Positions 26,630-38,639 are shown, counted from the stretch's first letter. The stretch: 64,000 nucleotides of DNA from Tyto alba (GCF_018691265.1 NW_024881316.1:29729819-29793818), one strand, 5' to 3'. Program-made: numbers and translations. The notes: generated by a model from the sequence alone, not told the origin.

Positions 26630-26796
26630 ATAACACTAAGTTTCTCATGTTACTATTTCTAATTCCTCTTGACTTGTTTTCGATACACGACAGTACCGTA
26701 ACACAATGTTTCTCAGACCACCGTTACCATAACACTAGGTTTCTCAGACCACTACTCCCAATTCCTCTCAACCTGTTTTCGACACACCACGGTACA
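26630..26796 (-). repeat. Direct duplication inside LTR U3
   Basis: Copy one (about 26630-26697) and copy two (about 26729-26796) match with a constant 99-base period. Shared words are taacacta-gtttctca, aattcctct and tgttttcga-aca. The joining segment (26699-26722) repeats the taacac...tttctcagacca word a third time. Duplicated U3 blocks are a common enhancer arrangement in retroviral LTRs. Confidence 0.85.
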
Positions 26797-26952
26797 CAGG
26801 GCTGAAGCATCCTTGGCATTCTTTGTGTATCAGCAGCTGTGAGCAGCTGCAGGCAAACCCTAGTGAGGCCCAGCATCAGCGGGTAAAGCAGGCTCTGATC
26901 ATACAATTGCTCGGTGGGCTCATGACCCTTGTCTCTGAGCCATTCTCCAACA

Positions 26953-27406
26953 GCTGTTAAGAGTCTTCAGATTTGTGAAATCAAAGTTGATTGGAATACA
27001 TATACAATACTAACAAATTCTGTGTTTAGAATTATTGATTCATTCAATCAGACCTGTTTGGTCTGTTTTCACTGTGAGGGTTTGAGACAAACATATTCAT
27101 TATTTTCCAAATAACACCCATCTTCACTAACTTCAGCTTTATAAAATTTAAATGTTTGGAGATAATTGTTTAGTTCTCTGTTGTGAGTAGTGATGACATA
27201 ACTGTAGAGTGATTTAGTTCACTTTAGTTTTAAGTGCAAATTTATCTTGAGATGGGGTGAACTTTCATCAGATTATGTCCCTCTATCTCCTTTGATTAGA
27301 AAGGTAGCATAGTTCATCAACTTGCCTGCCTAATATAGAGACAGTATATCTGGATAAGATAAATACCATCCTGCTGAAGTTCTGGCAGATCAGCTCTGAT
27401 TAGTAA
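26953..27406. other. Spacer between two solo LTRs
   Basis: About 450 bases of AT-rich DNA. It has no retroviral internal sequence, so the two LTRs are separate insertions and not the ends of one provirus. Their termini and sequences also differ. Confidence 0.6.
27402..27406. repeat. Target site duplication, left copy
   Basis: The pentamer agtaa directly precedes the LTR terminus tgttgtc and matches the right copy at 27898-27902. Confidence 0.88.
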
Positions 27407-27530
27407 TGTTGTCTTTTGAGCCTGGTCAGCAGCTAAACACCACGCAGTCACTCACCCACCCTCCCCCCACTTGGGAATGGGGAGGGAATCGGAGGGGCAA
27501 AGGGAGACTCACGGGTTGAGATAAAAACAG

Positions 27531-27536
27531 TTTAAT
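27531..27536 (-). promoter_or_regulatory. LTR poly(A) signal ATTAAA
   Basis: A common variant hexamer, about 170 bases downstream of the TATA box on the minus strand, which is a normal LTR spacing. Confidence 0.7.
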
Positions 27537-27703
27537 AACAGTGACAGAATAATACACTGACAGCAGTGTCAACGGGTAATGTACAATACAGCTGCTCACC
27601 ACCTGCCAACCGACACTCACCTGCTCCCAGCTGGCAATCCCCAACACAAATTCACAGCAGCAACACTGCCACAAGTGGCAGCCCCTGACAGCCCACTCCT
27701 GCC

Positions 27704-27711
27704 TTTATATA
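27704..27711 (-). promoter_or_regulatory. LTR TATA box
   Basis: The minus strand reads ctatataaagg, a strong TATA box. It sits just downstream of a CACGTG palindrome (27722-27733) and an attgg site (27744-27748). Confidence 0.8.
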
Positions 27712-27721
27712 GTGAGCACAA

Positions 27722-27733
27722 TGTCACGTGACA
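27722..27733. promoter_or_regulatory. 12-bp palindrome with E-box core CACGTG
   Basis: TGTCACGTGACA is a perfect 12-base palindrome about 10 bases upstream of the LTR TATA box. CACGTG is the known binding core of bHLH-zip factors such as USF and MYC/MAX. Binding here is inference. Confidence 0.7.
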
Positions 27734-27897
27734 TGGACTATCAGCCAATCGGGGCCCAGCCCTCCAGCTGTGCTCCCCCCGCCCCCGCACACAGGTGAGG
27801 GCACTGGGACCTGGGGAGCCCCTGGGGTCTCAGGGTGCTGCAGCACTCCTCCTGCTGCCGAACCAACGGGAACTCTAGGCCAGCCCCAACCAGGACA

Positions 27898-27902
27898 AGT
27901 AA
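27898..27902. repeat. Target site duplication, right copy
   Basis: The pentamer agtaa directly follows the LTR terminus ccaggaca. Confidence 0.88.
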
Positions 27903-29020
27903 TTAAAATGCAGGTGCAAGAACATGCTTCCCATTTTTTCCTACTTGCTTCTTCTGATATTTTTTTCCTTCATCCAACATATGATCAAAGCAGATGAAGT
28001 TTTCTTCCAGGAATGGAACTTGACACGTCTAGTTAAGAAGGTAAGGATTGTGTTTCACTTCAGGATCTGCTCTCAGCTCACAAATCACTTTTTCTTCCTC
28101 ATTGAATTTCATGTCCATAGTTACAGTTTTATTTTAAATGTCTTGTGAAACATACATTAGAATCCATTATTATACACATATATAAATAAAAACTCACATA
28201 ATGAATTTAAAAGACTTTAGATAAAATAATATTTGCACAATTTTTTACGTTTATATGCTGATATCTATTGCCTTAACCATTACGTCTTTAAGATATTTGA
28301 TCTGAATAGAATAAGATATGAGGTATGCTTAATTTCTAGTAAAGTAGTATCTGAAAGCAATCTTTATTAAGAAGATTAGTTAAGTTATAAGTTCATTGAA
28401 ATCATATTTTGATTTGTCATTTATCAGTGTTGATTCACCATTCATGAGTATTTTGTCAAGAAAAATTAAAATGTGTAGTTTTATCTAAGAATTAAGTCTA
28501 TAGTAAGATAATAAGTGTTTAAATATCTATAAACTGAAATGTCTGCACAGGAAAAATATTCTAATTTTGTTTTTAAAAACTATTATGTCTGTATGAATAA
28601 GCCAGGCACAAGTGGAATACTCCTCCTCCAATATATATGAAACCATGTTTTCTGGAAACTCATGAGGAAAGCAACTAAAACCACAGAATCAATTGTGGGA
28701 AGATATTTACATTTTGCTGCTTACTAGTGTGTTCTTTCAAAATTCTTAGCATAAATGTGCCATTGTCTTGACTTATATTACCTGGCGCAATATAGCAGCA
28801 CACCAACTTCATTTAAAATGATCAAAATCATAAATGTAGCACTCTGGTAATCAGTGTGGTGTGTAGTATTTTGGTTTACTTTCCTTTTTATTTTTGACAC
28901 TTTTTTGTTGCTTTCTAATATTAGTCCTTCTTTTGTCTGCCAGCATTACTGGTGCTCTTCTGCAACCAAAGAATCCCATGGGGCTCTTCCTTGCTTGCAC
29001 AACCCCAGCTACACCTTTGG
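27903..29020. other. AT-rich stretch, no confident gene
   Basis: A possible short exon (27994-28040) can be drawn: pyrimidine-rich DNA, an AG acceptor (cag at 27991-27993), a 47-base body and a consensus aag/gtaagg donor at 28040/28041. One phase is open and reads EVFFQEWNLTRLVKK, which I cannot assign to any protein. I do not call it a gene. The rest is unremarkable. Confidence 0.4.
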
Positions 29021-29100
29021 AAAAAAAAAAAAAAAAAAAAAAAGAAAGACACTTCACAGGGTGAGATCCCTCTGAAATTTAAAAAAAAAAAAAAAAAAAA
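29021..29100. repeat. Two adjacent poly(A) tracts
   Basis: A23 (29021-29043) and A20 (29081-29100) are separated by 37 bases. Either tract could be the tail of a plus-strand retrocopy, but I recognise no parent transcript. Confidence 0.85.
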
Positions 29101-29449
29101 TAAATAGCTCTTTTGTTTTGTGTGTCTGTCTAGAACAGACATTAAACACACAGTTGAAGACAAAGTACTGGTAGACTTTCTACTTTGCCCTTATGTGACT
29201 GTTTCAGTGTAGACACAAATATTAAAATAAACACAGAATATTAATGAACGTTGAGTATTGTTTAGGCCATAGAAGTAGACCATTTCACAAATAATTTCTA
29301 ATTTCTTGGAATTTCAAAAAGTGAAAGAAATCTTATGAAGACCTAACATTTGATTCAAATGTAGTTTTCTAAATCTAATCCATTCATTTTATGCTCTCCC
29401 TTTATTGCTCATAAAGAAAAATAGAGCATGCAACATTGAATGGATTCAC
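29101..29449. other. Unremarkable stretch
   Basis: No feature is recognised between the poly(A) tracts and the old CR1. Confidence 0.5.
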
Positions 29450-29790
29450 AGATAAAATGGAGAAGGGGCCAATTCTATTTCCTGAGGACACTAAGCTTTT
29501 CAAGACAGTAAAGTTGAGGGCTGGCTGGGAAGAACTGAAAAGAGGACCTTTGAATATTGAATAGCTGATAGAATACTTTAGTGTAGATTAAATGCAAAAC
29601 TATGTGAATGGGGAAAAAGAGTCAACTTCATCTACACAGTGATGGTCCTGAGATATCAGGAATTAAACCTTGGCATTACAATTGGTTATTCTATTAAAAT
29701 GATAGTTCAGTACTCAGTAGTGGCCAGAAAAGCATACTAAATGCTAGGGATTATTAGGAGAGGAATAGTGAAAAAGAAAAACACAAACCA
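29450..29790 (+). mobile_element. Ancient CR1 LINE fragment, RT motif C and downstream
   Basis: The blocks follow the order seen in old amniote CR1. First comes an F-P-E-D-T-K-L codon string at 29478-29498, where the family has F-A-D-D-T-K-L. A gggaagaactg / aggacctttg block follows near 29525-29555, then aaaactatgtgaatggggaaa near 29595, cacagtgatgg near 29636, and ctaaatgctagggattattaggagaggaatag near 29738-29770. There are many stops and it is far more diverged than the other copies. Ends are approximate. Confidence 0.72.
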
Positions 29791-32104
29791 AAAAACCAAA
29801 ACCAATATTTTTTATTCAATTTGTGTTGAAATAGCAAAGATCAATTATGTTCAGTGTAACAATTGAAGGGTTTTTTTATCTTAGAACTGCATCAACTAAC
29901 AGAATTAACTATTAGTCTAGAAAGGAAAAACCCTCATTTGCAATAAACCTAGAACTGGCAGCCAATCTTAGGTTGTCTTGGAATAATGGATTTCATAAGT
30001 GACATTTGGGCCATTGCCCAACAACGAATGCAAGAGTTTAACATGGCAAGGTAGTATCTGCAAAAATTTTGAAATATTTAATCAAAACTTTGGAAACATA
30101 AAAATTGACCGGCTCACTGAGTAATTCTATCCCTTTCTAAAAAGACTAATGATCTTTTTCAATTTATAACTTCTAGGTTAGTGTGGAATTGGCAGTGTGG
30201 ATTAGGACTTACATTTGGTGGCACAAAGTGAGATGTATGTCTGGAAAAGCTTAGTAGAGCACTCAAGGAGCTGTCAACACTGAATAGCTCCCATTTGCCT
30301 TTGCCTTCAAATTAATATGTTGCCTTTACAGAAGCTTGTTTGGAGAGAAGATAAGAGTCTTTCTCTTCCCATTCCCATCTCCATGAGTACTTGGACATAG
30401 GCTTTGCATTTTTCTCTCATAGGCCATCTGAGATAAAGGAAAGAGAGAGATGCTACAGAAAGGGCAGCTGCTGTAAAAAACAAAGAGGGAAATGGCATCA
30501 CCATTAACAAAGCTACAGACTAAACCATAGAGGTAAGCAGAGATTTTTGCTTAATGCATAACCCTAACAAAATCTGATGGGCTTCAGGAAAGGAGAGGAT
30601 GAAGAAATAAAAAGTTACAGAAAACAGATCATAGCAAAGCCTGAAGAGTGTTGCTTCAGGTACATCATATGTAACCATATGAGCACAAATATGTTGTTTT
30701 CTCTTGCCACTACTTCTACTGCCCATATAGACAGGCCCAGGAAAGCTGTAAGAAATGCACCTGAAAAGTAGCTCTTGTATAGATACGACTCCCATTTTAT
30801 ATAAGAGCAAGATTCCTGTTGGGACTGGGTGACTTGGCTTCATGTCTAAAGTATGTATAAGAGCACAGACAAAGAACTAATCTTAATTTCCTCATGTGTG
30901 ATACAAAGGTAGGTTTATCACTAGAACCAAATGAAAATAAACATTACAACAGGATTTAGCCAATACTGTAGCAATATATGTGTGTGTGTGTGTATATATA
31001 TGAGAGAAAATTAAAACATATTATACATATTGCTGTCATTCAAAAACTTTATATTGTAACAATTTTTGCCACATTTCCTCTCACTATCAAAAATGCATAT
31101 TCATTTTCTCTTTCTTGTTCCACAGGATAGAATACACTTATATTATTCCATGATGTGATTTCTATCAATATTGTTTATATAGAATGGTCCTTTGCACTGA
31201 GAATGTTTTGTTCCTTCTATATGTGAACTCCCTGTGCTTGAATGCTCAATGTTGAGGGTTATCTATGGACTTCACTATGGTTTGCAAATTTATAATGTAA
31301 ATAATATCACAATGTGTAGTTATACAACAGATGCTTGAATTACAAGTTAAAAACTGTTTATCTTGGACATTTTATGTGCCCATATATTGCCTATAAAATG
31401 TATTTTCACCTTACTACATGAGCTGCTATAGTGTCTGTTCTCCGACAAAATGTGTTATGCATAAAATAGAAAAGTTCTTATGATACTAAAGCAACATTTC
31501 TAAATTTCAAATGTCAGAATATAAATAGACAAATTCTGGCAAAAACTGAAGTCACTCAGAAGAGTGTAATTCAGATGAAGATTCTGCATAGAAGTAAAAA
31601 CAACTGTAAATCATGTGTTATTGTTTTGCATTAATCCTTTAAGGTCTAATAACCCACAGCAATGAAAAGTGGCAGATGAAGATGTAGTGGAGTGGAACAA
31701 AGTGGATATAGCTCTGTCATTGATCCTGCTGGAGATGGTATGTCTGTCCAGGATTACTCAATCTCAAACAGTCTGTTTACAGCAGTAATAGTTTTGAAAA
31801 TGCTGTATGGCTCCCAGAAATCCTAGGTAACTCTCCATTGCATGTACAAGATGATCTGCAGATCTGCAATATATTTATCTGTTCTTTTTCTACTTAATGT
31901 GAATTTGCTGCAAATATATAGTACATATACTGTGCCTACTACCTGTGTAACACTTGTCAGTGAACAGGACATATGCCCATATTTCTGTTCAGGTTTATCC
32001 AGACAGCTTAAAACATGTTCTTCCATTCCATTGTGCTCCAATCTACAGCCAAGGATCAAGGTACTTCTGTTCTGGATGACTGACATACATACATAATCAT
32101 AAGA
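29791..32104. other. AT-rich stretch with a short TG/TA repeat
   Basis: A (TG)n run followed by (TA)n lies at about 30976-31001. Frames reach 107 codons (30520-30843, minus) without domains. No element ends are seen. Confidence 0.5.
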
Positions 32105-32472
32105 GGCAAGAGAATTTGTTTTGTTCAGCCTTAAGAAGTTAGCTAGTTTACTGTTGTCTTCAGCTGCCTAATGGAAGGGTACAGAAAATGGAGCTGGAAT
32201 TTTCTCAAAGACACAAACTAACAGGAAAAAGGGTAAAAACCACAACTTGGAGTAAGGAAAACTCCTGTTAGACATAAGGAAAGACTTCACCATGCAAATG
32301 GTGAAATATTCAAATGGTCAAATATAGGCTACCAAGAGGAGTTGTGGAATTTCCATCATGGGAGCTGCTCAAAACTCATCTGAACAATGACCACTGAGCC
32401 TGCTTCAAGCAGGAAGTTGGACTAGGTGACCTCCAGAGGTCCTTTTCAACCTACAAGATACTGTGATTCTAT
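32105..32472 (+). mobile_element. CR1 LINE 3' end, diverged
   Basis: It begins with a ttgttcagcctTaagaag-type block near 32118. Then follow ctgttgtcttcagctgcctaatggaaggg near 32150-32180, atggagctgga near 32190, a gttagacataaggaaagacttcaccatg block near 32268-32296 and gttgtggaatttccatcatggg near 32342. It ends ggactaggtgacctccagaggtcc...actgtgattctata. These are CR1 ORF2 C-terminus and 3' UTR landmarks in the correct order. Internal deletions and stops make it non-coding. Confidence 0.85.
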
Positions 32473-35400
32473 AACCTGCTTGAAATAGACTGAAATTGGC
32501 TTCTATTGCTAATGGTCTGAAGGTCACACTCTATCACCTTGTCATCTAGATGGTGTCTTTGCTATTGTTTAGCATTAAGTAAATGTAAAATAAAGCAAGC
32601 TTTTGCTTATCCCTTTCCCTTCCAACAGGACAATAATTTATTTCAGATACTCACTTCATCCTGATAATCATGTAAGTGCTATACTTCTCTTATTTCCTTA
32701 GATATCTCCAGGCTCAGGAGCCTATGTTGAATTTGAAGTTGCTTATTCTAATAAAATCTATTGCATTAGAATTACTGTGATCTCCAGTTCCTATAATTTT
32801 ACAGTTGATTTAAATTTAATTGATTATGTTTCTATAAGTTAACATCGAAAGAATGATTTGAATTAGAAGTTTTAGAAAAGCAATCCTTTTTTATTGATCT
32901 GAAATTGCCTGCTGGAATTTTTTTTCCAATATCCTGATTCATTCAAGTGATTATTAAAATTATAGTTATTCATTTTAAATAGTAAGTATGCACATATATT
33001 GAATGTCCTAATAAATCCACAAGTAAGTACTAGCAGAACCTAACTCACTGGTTTGACTTCAGTGATATAGCTCTTGCACCCTCTGCAAATAGTATAGAAT
33101 CATCTTGGCCCCTCAAAGCACACTTGAGCAGTAGGATACAGATTATAAGGGCATTTTTAGGCACACATCTCTCAGTGAATTTCAACAGAAAATTATAGCT
33201 CTGTGTTTCTGATTAAATGAACACCAACATATAGAATCAGGATTTGGGTGAAAATATAAGAATCAGTTTAGAAAGTATTCTCTCCAATTATTCACCAATA
33301 GCCTTTTTCTTAACATAAATACCAAATTACTTATTCAGTAAAATGTTAGTGATAACTGAACATAGAAAATACATACCTTTGTACTCATATTTTTCTTTCT
33401 GTATGACACTTTTGTGAACAATGGTTGTTGATGCTAGCTTACACTCCTTTCCCAAGAGTAAGATTTCTCAGAATAGATTCAGAGGTTTTGTTTCAGCTCA
33501 TGACATTTGGGAAATTAGTCTTAGGTCAACATTTCTAGATTAAAAAAATATGTATGAAGGTACTACTTTTTTAATTATCTTTCTTCTCAGAAAATGCACC
33601 ACAACAAAGAAGAGGAAAATGTCCAGAGATTCTTCTCTGTTCTCAGGGAATATTCTGCTGATTTAGGGCAGATATAAATGTTGGTATGAGTCTACAGCTG
33701 CATGGATAACAGCCGGGGATATTATTCACTATGTGTCTGTGGTACTCCTGGAGTAAGTTGTTACATAACAATCATATCCCATTTCATCACATGCTTTTTT
33801 TTTTCCTGAATCTTTGTCATGTGTTCCTCACTGACCTATTTAACAAGATAACTTTAAAATTACGAGTGCCCAATAAGGGAGTCAGCTGTCAGTCTAACAA
33901 ATATATTTTTTTCTATGTGTATCTGTAAAAAGATCTCATTTGGATCCTGACATAGGTTCTTTTTACAAAGCTCTGGGTCCAGATAATTTTTGTTAGCACT
34001 TGAATTACCAAACAAGCTCCACTTAGCCAGAATATTAAGGCAACAGGCTAGCATTTCCTAGGTATGTATACAACTTTTGTCAATGTTGTGCTACTATCTC
34101 ACAGTTACAGTTGTGGTAGCCAAAAGCACGTATAAGAAATGACTCCAAATTCCACTAGAAACGCCATAGAAAGAACTCAGTGGCTGCACTTTTGTTTTTG
34201 TTTTAGTCTAGAGATGATGCTAAAATCTGTTTGGTTTTTTTTTTGTGCTGTATGCATATTTAGCAGCTGCACCCTGTCAATACAAATAGCTCCTTAGAAG
34301 GTGTCCACACATTTTTTAGGTTTGGATCTCAGGTACCAGAAAATGTTCCAGTGGTAGATAATCAAGCTGTCATCCTGACTGGCAGACAAAGGCCATAAAC
34401 TCATTCTGTCAAATGCCCTCTACTGTTGCCTCCTACTGGGACTAGAACATGTTCTCAGCCCTGTGTGAAGTTTAACAGCTGCTGGGCCTCTGCTAATAAG
34501 TTTGGGCACATGGAGAGATTTGGCCATAGGCTGTCACCATGCCCATATGACAGGAAGAGCACATTACATTTATGTGAATTGTCTGGAAAGGTGCCCCAAA
34601 TGAGCAGTTGAGATTTGACACTGAAAAGCTTAGGCCATCTTGCTTCAGCCATGGACATGTAATTTAATGGCACTTTTCTGCAAGGGTTTTATTTCTAGTT
34701 GAGGAGACTCAATGCCTACTGGAATCAGAGAAGCAGTGCAGAAGCACAAATGTTCATTTAAATATCCATTAAAATGCTGTTTGAATAGTAAATCTTTTTA
34801 GTTTATTTTTAATCAGCATGATTTGATTTTTTTCTGAATTTGTACAGCTAGAACTCATATGAATTAGAGCAATGGAGCCAAATCCTATTGTGTTAGTTCA
34901 TATACAAAGATCAGGCAAAATGCACAACCAAAAAACCCCACATGGTTTCTGCTACAGCCAGTTACAATGTAAGGGCAAGGACATTTGCAATCTAAGGACA
35001 AAACAAAGTATAGAGAAACTGGAAAATAATGTAATGGAGAGAAAATGGAAAAGTTTATAGGAGGTGATAAGAGGGGAAAATGAAAAGCATTGTCCATTTC
35101 TTAGATCCACTCAGGAACATGTATAACCAAATGCATATCATGATCTATGTAAGCAACACATCCTGCCTCTTAGCAAAGCTTATCAGGTTAAGCAACGTCC
35201 TATACTCACTGGCTAAACATCCTTATGGCTGCCTCATAAACAGTCGGCTTTGAATCAGGACAGAACTTGAACCTCTTTACACTGCCAATAAACATTGCCT
35301 ATATTTAACATGAGAGGCCATAATCTCAGCAGCATAGTTGCTAAAAAGCAGATCAGAGGAGGATTTAAGCAAGATGATGAAGTAACTTTACAGATATCTA

Positions 35401-36735
35401 GGATTTACATAGGTCAAAGAAGCTTGTTTGAAAGTGTAACGAGAGTTTGGGAGAGGCTAGTAACAAAAATTGGCCAAGGGTAGGAAATGCTCATTTATGG
35501 TAATGACTGGAAGTTTAGTTTGCCCTGGAGTAAATTATGGACCAGGAAAGCCAAGACAAATAGTTAATCTATGGAAGATAAGGGAAATGATGGGGGCAAG
35601 AATGGAGAGGGGATGAAGAGGCTTTGCAATGTAGGGCAAAAATGCAAAAGACTAGTGAAAAAGTTGTTACAGTAACTGAGAGGAAAGATCTAGGAGCTTG
35701 TCTGAAAGACTTATAGATGAGTATCTCAATAGGATGGATAATTTTTATTAGGCTGGCACTAAACTCTTATCTAGCTTCAACTGTATAAATTCCTGAGTCT
35801 CACTGAGCTGTTACCAAGACTGAATATTTAGTCACCACAGGGATTTGCAAAGTTGGACATAGTTAACTATCACAGTATTTTCCAATTGTACTCTAAAATA
35901 TGTAGCCAGTTTGATGGTTTGACTGCCAAGGCTTGAGACTCCGGGTACTATCTATTAGCTGATCATGCAAGGATTCTCTCCTGGATCTGTTAACATGTCT
36001 TCTGCCCCTCGGGCAGAGTCATTTTGGGATGAACTTACTCAGCAAAACAATGGCTGAAGCAGAGATTCACATACACACAACCAGGACAGTAGCACCAACA
36101 GCTTTGTTGGGTGAGGCTATCGACAGCATGCAAGGCACAGCACAGAATGATTCAGTAGGATTGCTATAGCATCATCATCACTCTCTCCTAGTGGAAGAAT
36201 GAAAACATCGAGGTAATAACAAAAATGAAAGAAAAAAATAAAAAAGATAAAAAATAAAAAATCAGCCAAACAAAAGAGCCCCTGCCAAACTCTAAAGCAT
36301 TTACAAGAGTCCTTGAATAGTAAATGGAGAAAAGGTGGATTGCCTGAAACTCTGTTTGCTTTTCCAGGACTGTCTACATGCGAATGAATGACTAACTCTG
36401 CACCCAGCATAACTTAATAAAAGTTTTCCTTAAACAGACTTTAATATAATGATGAGGGAAACTCATTATTTGGAAGATACTTTGAATGGCTTTTTACTCA
36501 TCTATAATTTCCTTGAAGTTCACCTACAAGCACTTCCTTTACTGCTTAAATCAGGCAGCAGAGATGGGAGGTTACACTTTTTACTGCTGTTTTCTAGTCC
36601 CAAATAAAAAATACTCATAGTTTTAGCCAGATAATTTAAATATGTGCTATTTTTAAAAATAGTATTACTTGTTTCCAAAGTGTACAGTGTAACAAGGTTT
36701 GGTGTGAAATCCACAAGTCTTATTGTAATATAGGT
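32473..36735. other. AT-rich stretch, no gene recognised
   Basis: About 4.3 kb. It has short A-rich patches (36228-36262) and only chance frames up to 97 codons. No element ends or RNA genes are recognised. Confidence 0.5.
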
Positions 36736-36837
36736 AAATAATAATAATATCAAGCTAAAATTATTATTATTAATATTAATATTGTTAACAATTATTATTG
36801 ATAATAATTATTAATAATATCAATAATAATAATAATA
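36736..36837. repeat. (AAT)n / (ATT)n microsatellite, mixed orientation
   Basis: AAT-type repeats (36736-36750), then ATT-type repeats (about 36761-36800), then AAT-type again (to 36837). The opposite orientations make the tract self-complementary. Confidence 0.88.
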
Positions 36838-38639
36838 CAGACAATACTGACATTAAAATACTGGAAGTGATAAGAAAATATATACTACCTATGAACTGCA
36901 TTGATAGCATGACATGTATCCTAAAAAAATCACCAAGCAGCTCTGTAACTCAGACTGAAGTTTTCAGCAGAAATTTCTACTCCATTCCCTTGATACCTTT
37001 TCCTATCTGATACAGCCTTCCATAATCAGCAGGATCATGCAGTCTAATTCCCTTAATAAATTCACTTTATATTTCAATTTATCTGCTTAACCGCTAAGTA
37101 AAGAAAATACATAAACTTTTCTTCCTCCATCTTATTTTTTTCTCATAACATCCTTTCAGGGAGAGGATTACTGTGAGGGCATTCTTCTTTATTTAACCAA
37201 CAGATGTGATAAAAGAGACAGAAAGAAAAAAAAATCTGTAGGAAATCTAATGACTTTGAATAAAACATCTCTTATTTGTGGCCCCTTAGCTTGAAAAATC
37301 CTGCAGATATTTACAAAATGCTGAACATTTTTCAGAGAATCATTTGGATGACGAGTGTAATTTTCCTACATCAGAAGAGTACAGAGGCCTGTGCACCATT
37401 TAGCTCCCACTCCAGCTAACAAAACAGAGCATTAACATGACTTCAGTGATGCATAGCCTTGTGCACATCCTCTGCAGAAGGTGAGTTTCACCCTATGGGA
37501 AGGTTATGTAGCGCATTATGTATTTAAATAAACGGCTTAGAAAATTCTCATAATAACAACACTACAGGCCATTCTGTACAGGAACATGTGAAAGTTTATT
37601 CATGTGCTGGCCCTCTGATGATGAAATAATACCTACCAGATTTGCATCTCCTTATAATCACCAAGCCATTTCTGCATAGTGAATGGACATACAAACCACC
37701 AGCCTTCTTTCTAAATCTGTTTTAAAGGATGCATTCTACACAACTGTAGTGTAATGGTGAGATAGGATTACTTGGGGTTTGCAGTGGGGGTCCCCAGCCT
37801 GTTGCCTTTGATATCTTCAAGTTGCATGTATAACTCCTAGTTTAGATTGATACCTCTGTCTTGACCATTGGATACATTCCTGTAGGTCACTGAGTATACC
37901 ATGGGCAAAATAACAGAAAAATTGATCACTTAGCCTTTCTGATGCCAATCCAGGACCTGTCTGCGCACTTATACTGCAGTTATTGTTTCAGCTGTTTCAT
38001 TAATCATACCAGTCTGGCAACATAAAAGAAGAATATAGAATAACTCAGACAAATGCCAGTAGAAATACTTCAATGCATTCAACTGCTATTACTGTTCTTT
38101 TTATTTTTCTGCATTGTTTTCTGTGTGATTTTATTACTAGCACATGAAAATGAGAGTGTATCTAGTTTTAGTTACTGCCTGTCCTCATATGCATTTCATT
38201 GTCATGATTCTGTGTGAATCTAAGTTAGAGCAAGTTTCATCATGAATTTGCAAATCTTTCAGATTGTGTTTCTAAGAAGTTCATAATGTAAATTTAATTC
38301 TTTCATTGTCAATATAATCTGTTTTCCTGTAAAATAAAAAAAAAATGAAAATGAAAATGTTATATTTTACTCTGTTGTTTTATTCTTTCTCCAGATCATG
38401 AAATAAAATACAACATAACAGTTTAACTTTCCCATTTTTCTTTTCACAAAGAAATTGGAATGGTCTTTGATATCAGTCTATGACTTCCAGAAGCTAGAAC
38501 CAACAAACTAATTGTCACGTGATACCCTCAAACAGGAATCTCTCTCTTTCTAAACTAATGATAGATATCACTGATTAAGAACAGGTGGCTGTGAGTATTA
38601 AAAAACTACTGTAATTATCAACATTTTAGCTGTAAGTGA
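36838..38639. other. AT-rich stretch, no gene recognised
   Basis: No domains, LTR ends or CR1 tail were seen. It includes a short A run near 38335. Confidence 0.5.

Larger units (their letters stand above)
26421..26952 (-). mobile_element. Solo LTR of an endogenous retrovirus
   Basis: On the minus strand the 532-base element starts TGTTGGAGAATGG and ends GGCTCCGCAAACA, typical TG...CA LTR termini. It has a TATA-like box (26511-26518), AATAAA (26491-26496) and a G+C-rich end after the poly(A) signal, as in R/U5. The upstream (U3) part has an imperfect 99-base direct duplication. No gag, pol or env sequence flanks it, so it is a solo LTR. I saw no target site duplication next to the termini, so boundaries could be off by a few bases or the duplication has decayed. 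Class (I, II or III) is not determined. Confidence 0.8.
27407..27897 (-). mobile_element. Solo LTR, avian ERVL-type, with 5-bp target duplication
   Basis: On the minus strand the 491-base LTR starts TGTCCTGGTTGGGG and ends AAAAGACAACA. It is flanked by a perfect 5-base direct repeat, agtaa, at 27402-27406 and 27898-27902. Five-base duplications are characteristic of class III (ERVL) elements, and TGTCCTGGTT starts are common in bird LTRs. It has an attgg site, a CACGTG palindrome, a TATA box (27704-27711) and ATTAAA (27531-27536). No internal region is present, consistent with LTR-LTR recombination. Its G+C content is much higher than its surroundings. Confidence 0.92.

Noticed and set aside
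26421..27897. The two neighbouring LTRs as ends of one provirus
   Set aside because: Their termini, sequences and control motifs differ, the spacer has no retroviral genes, and the second has its own target duplication.
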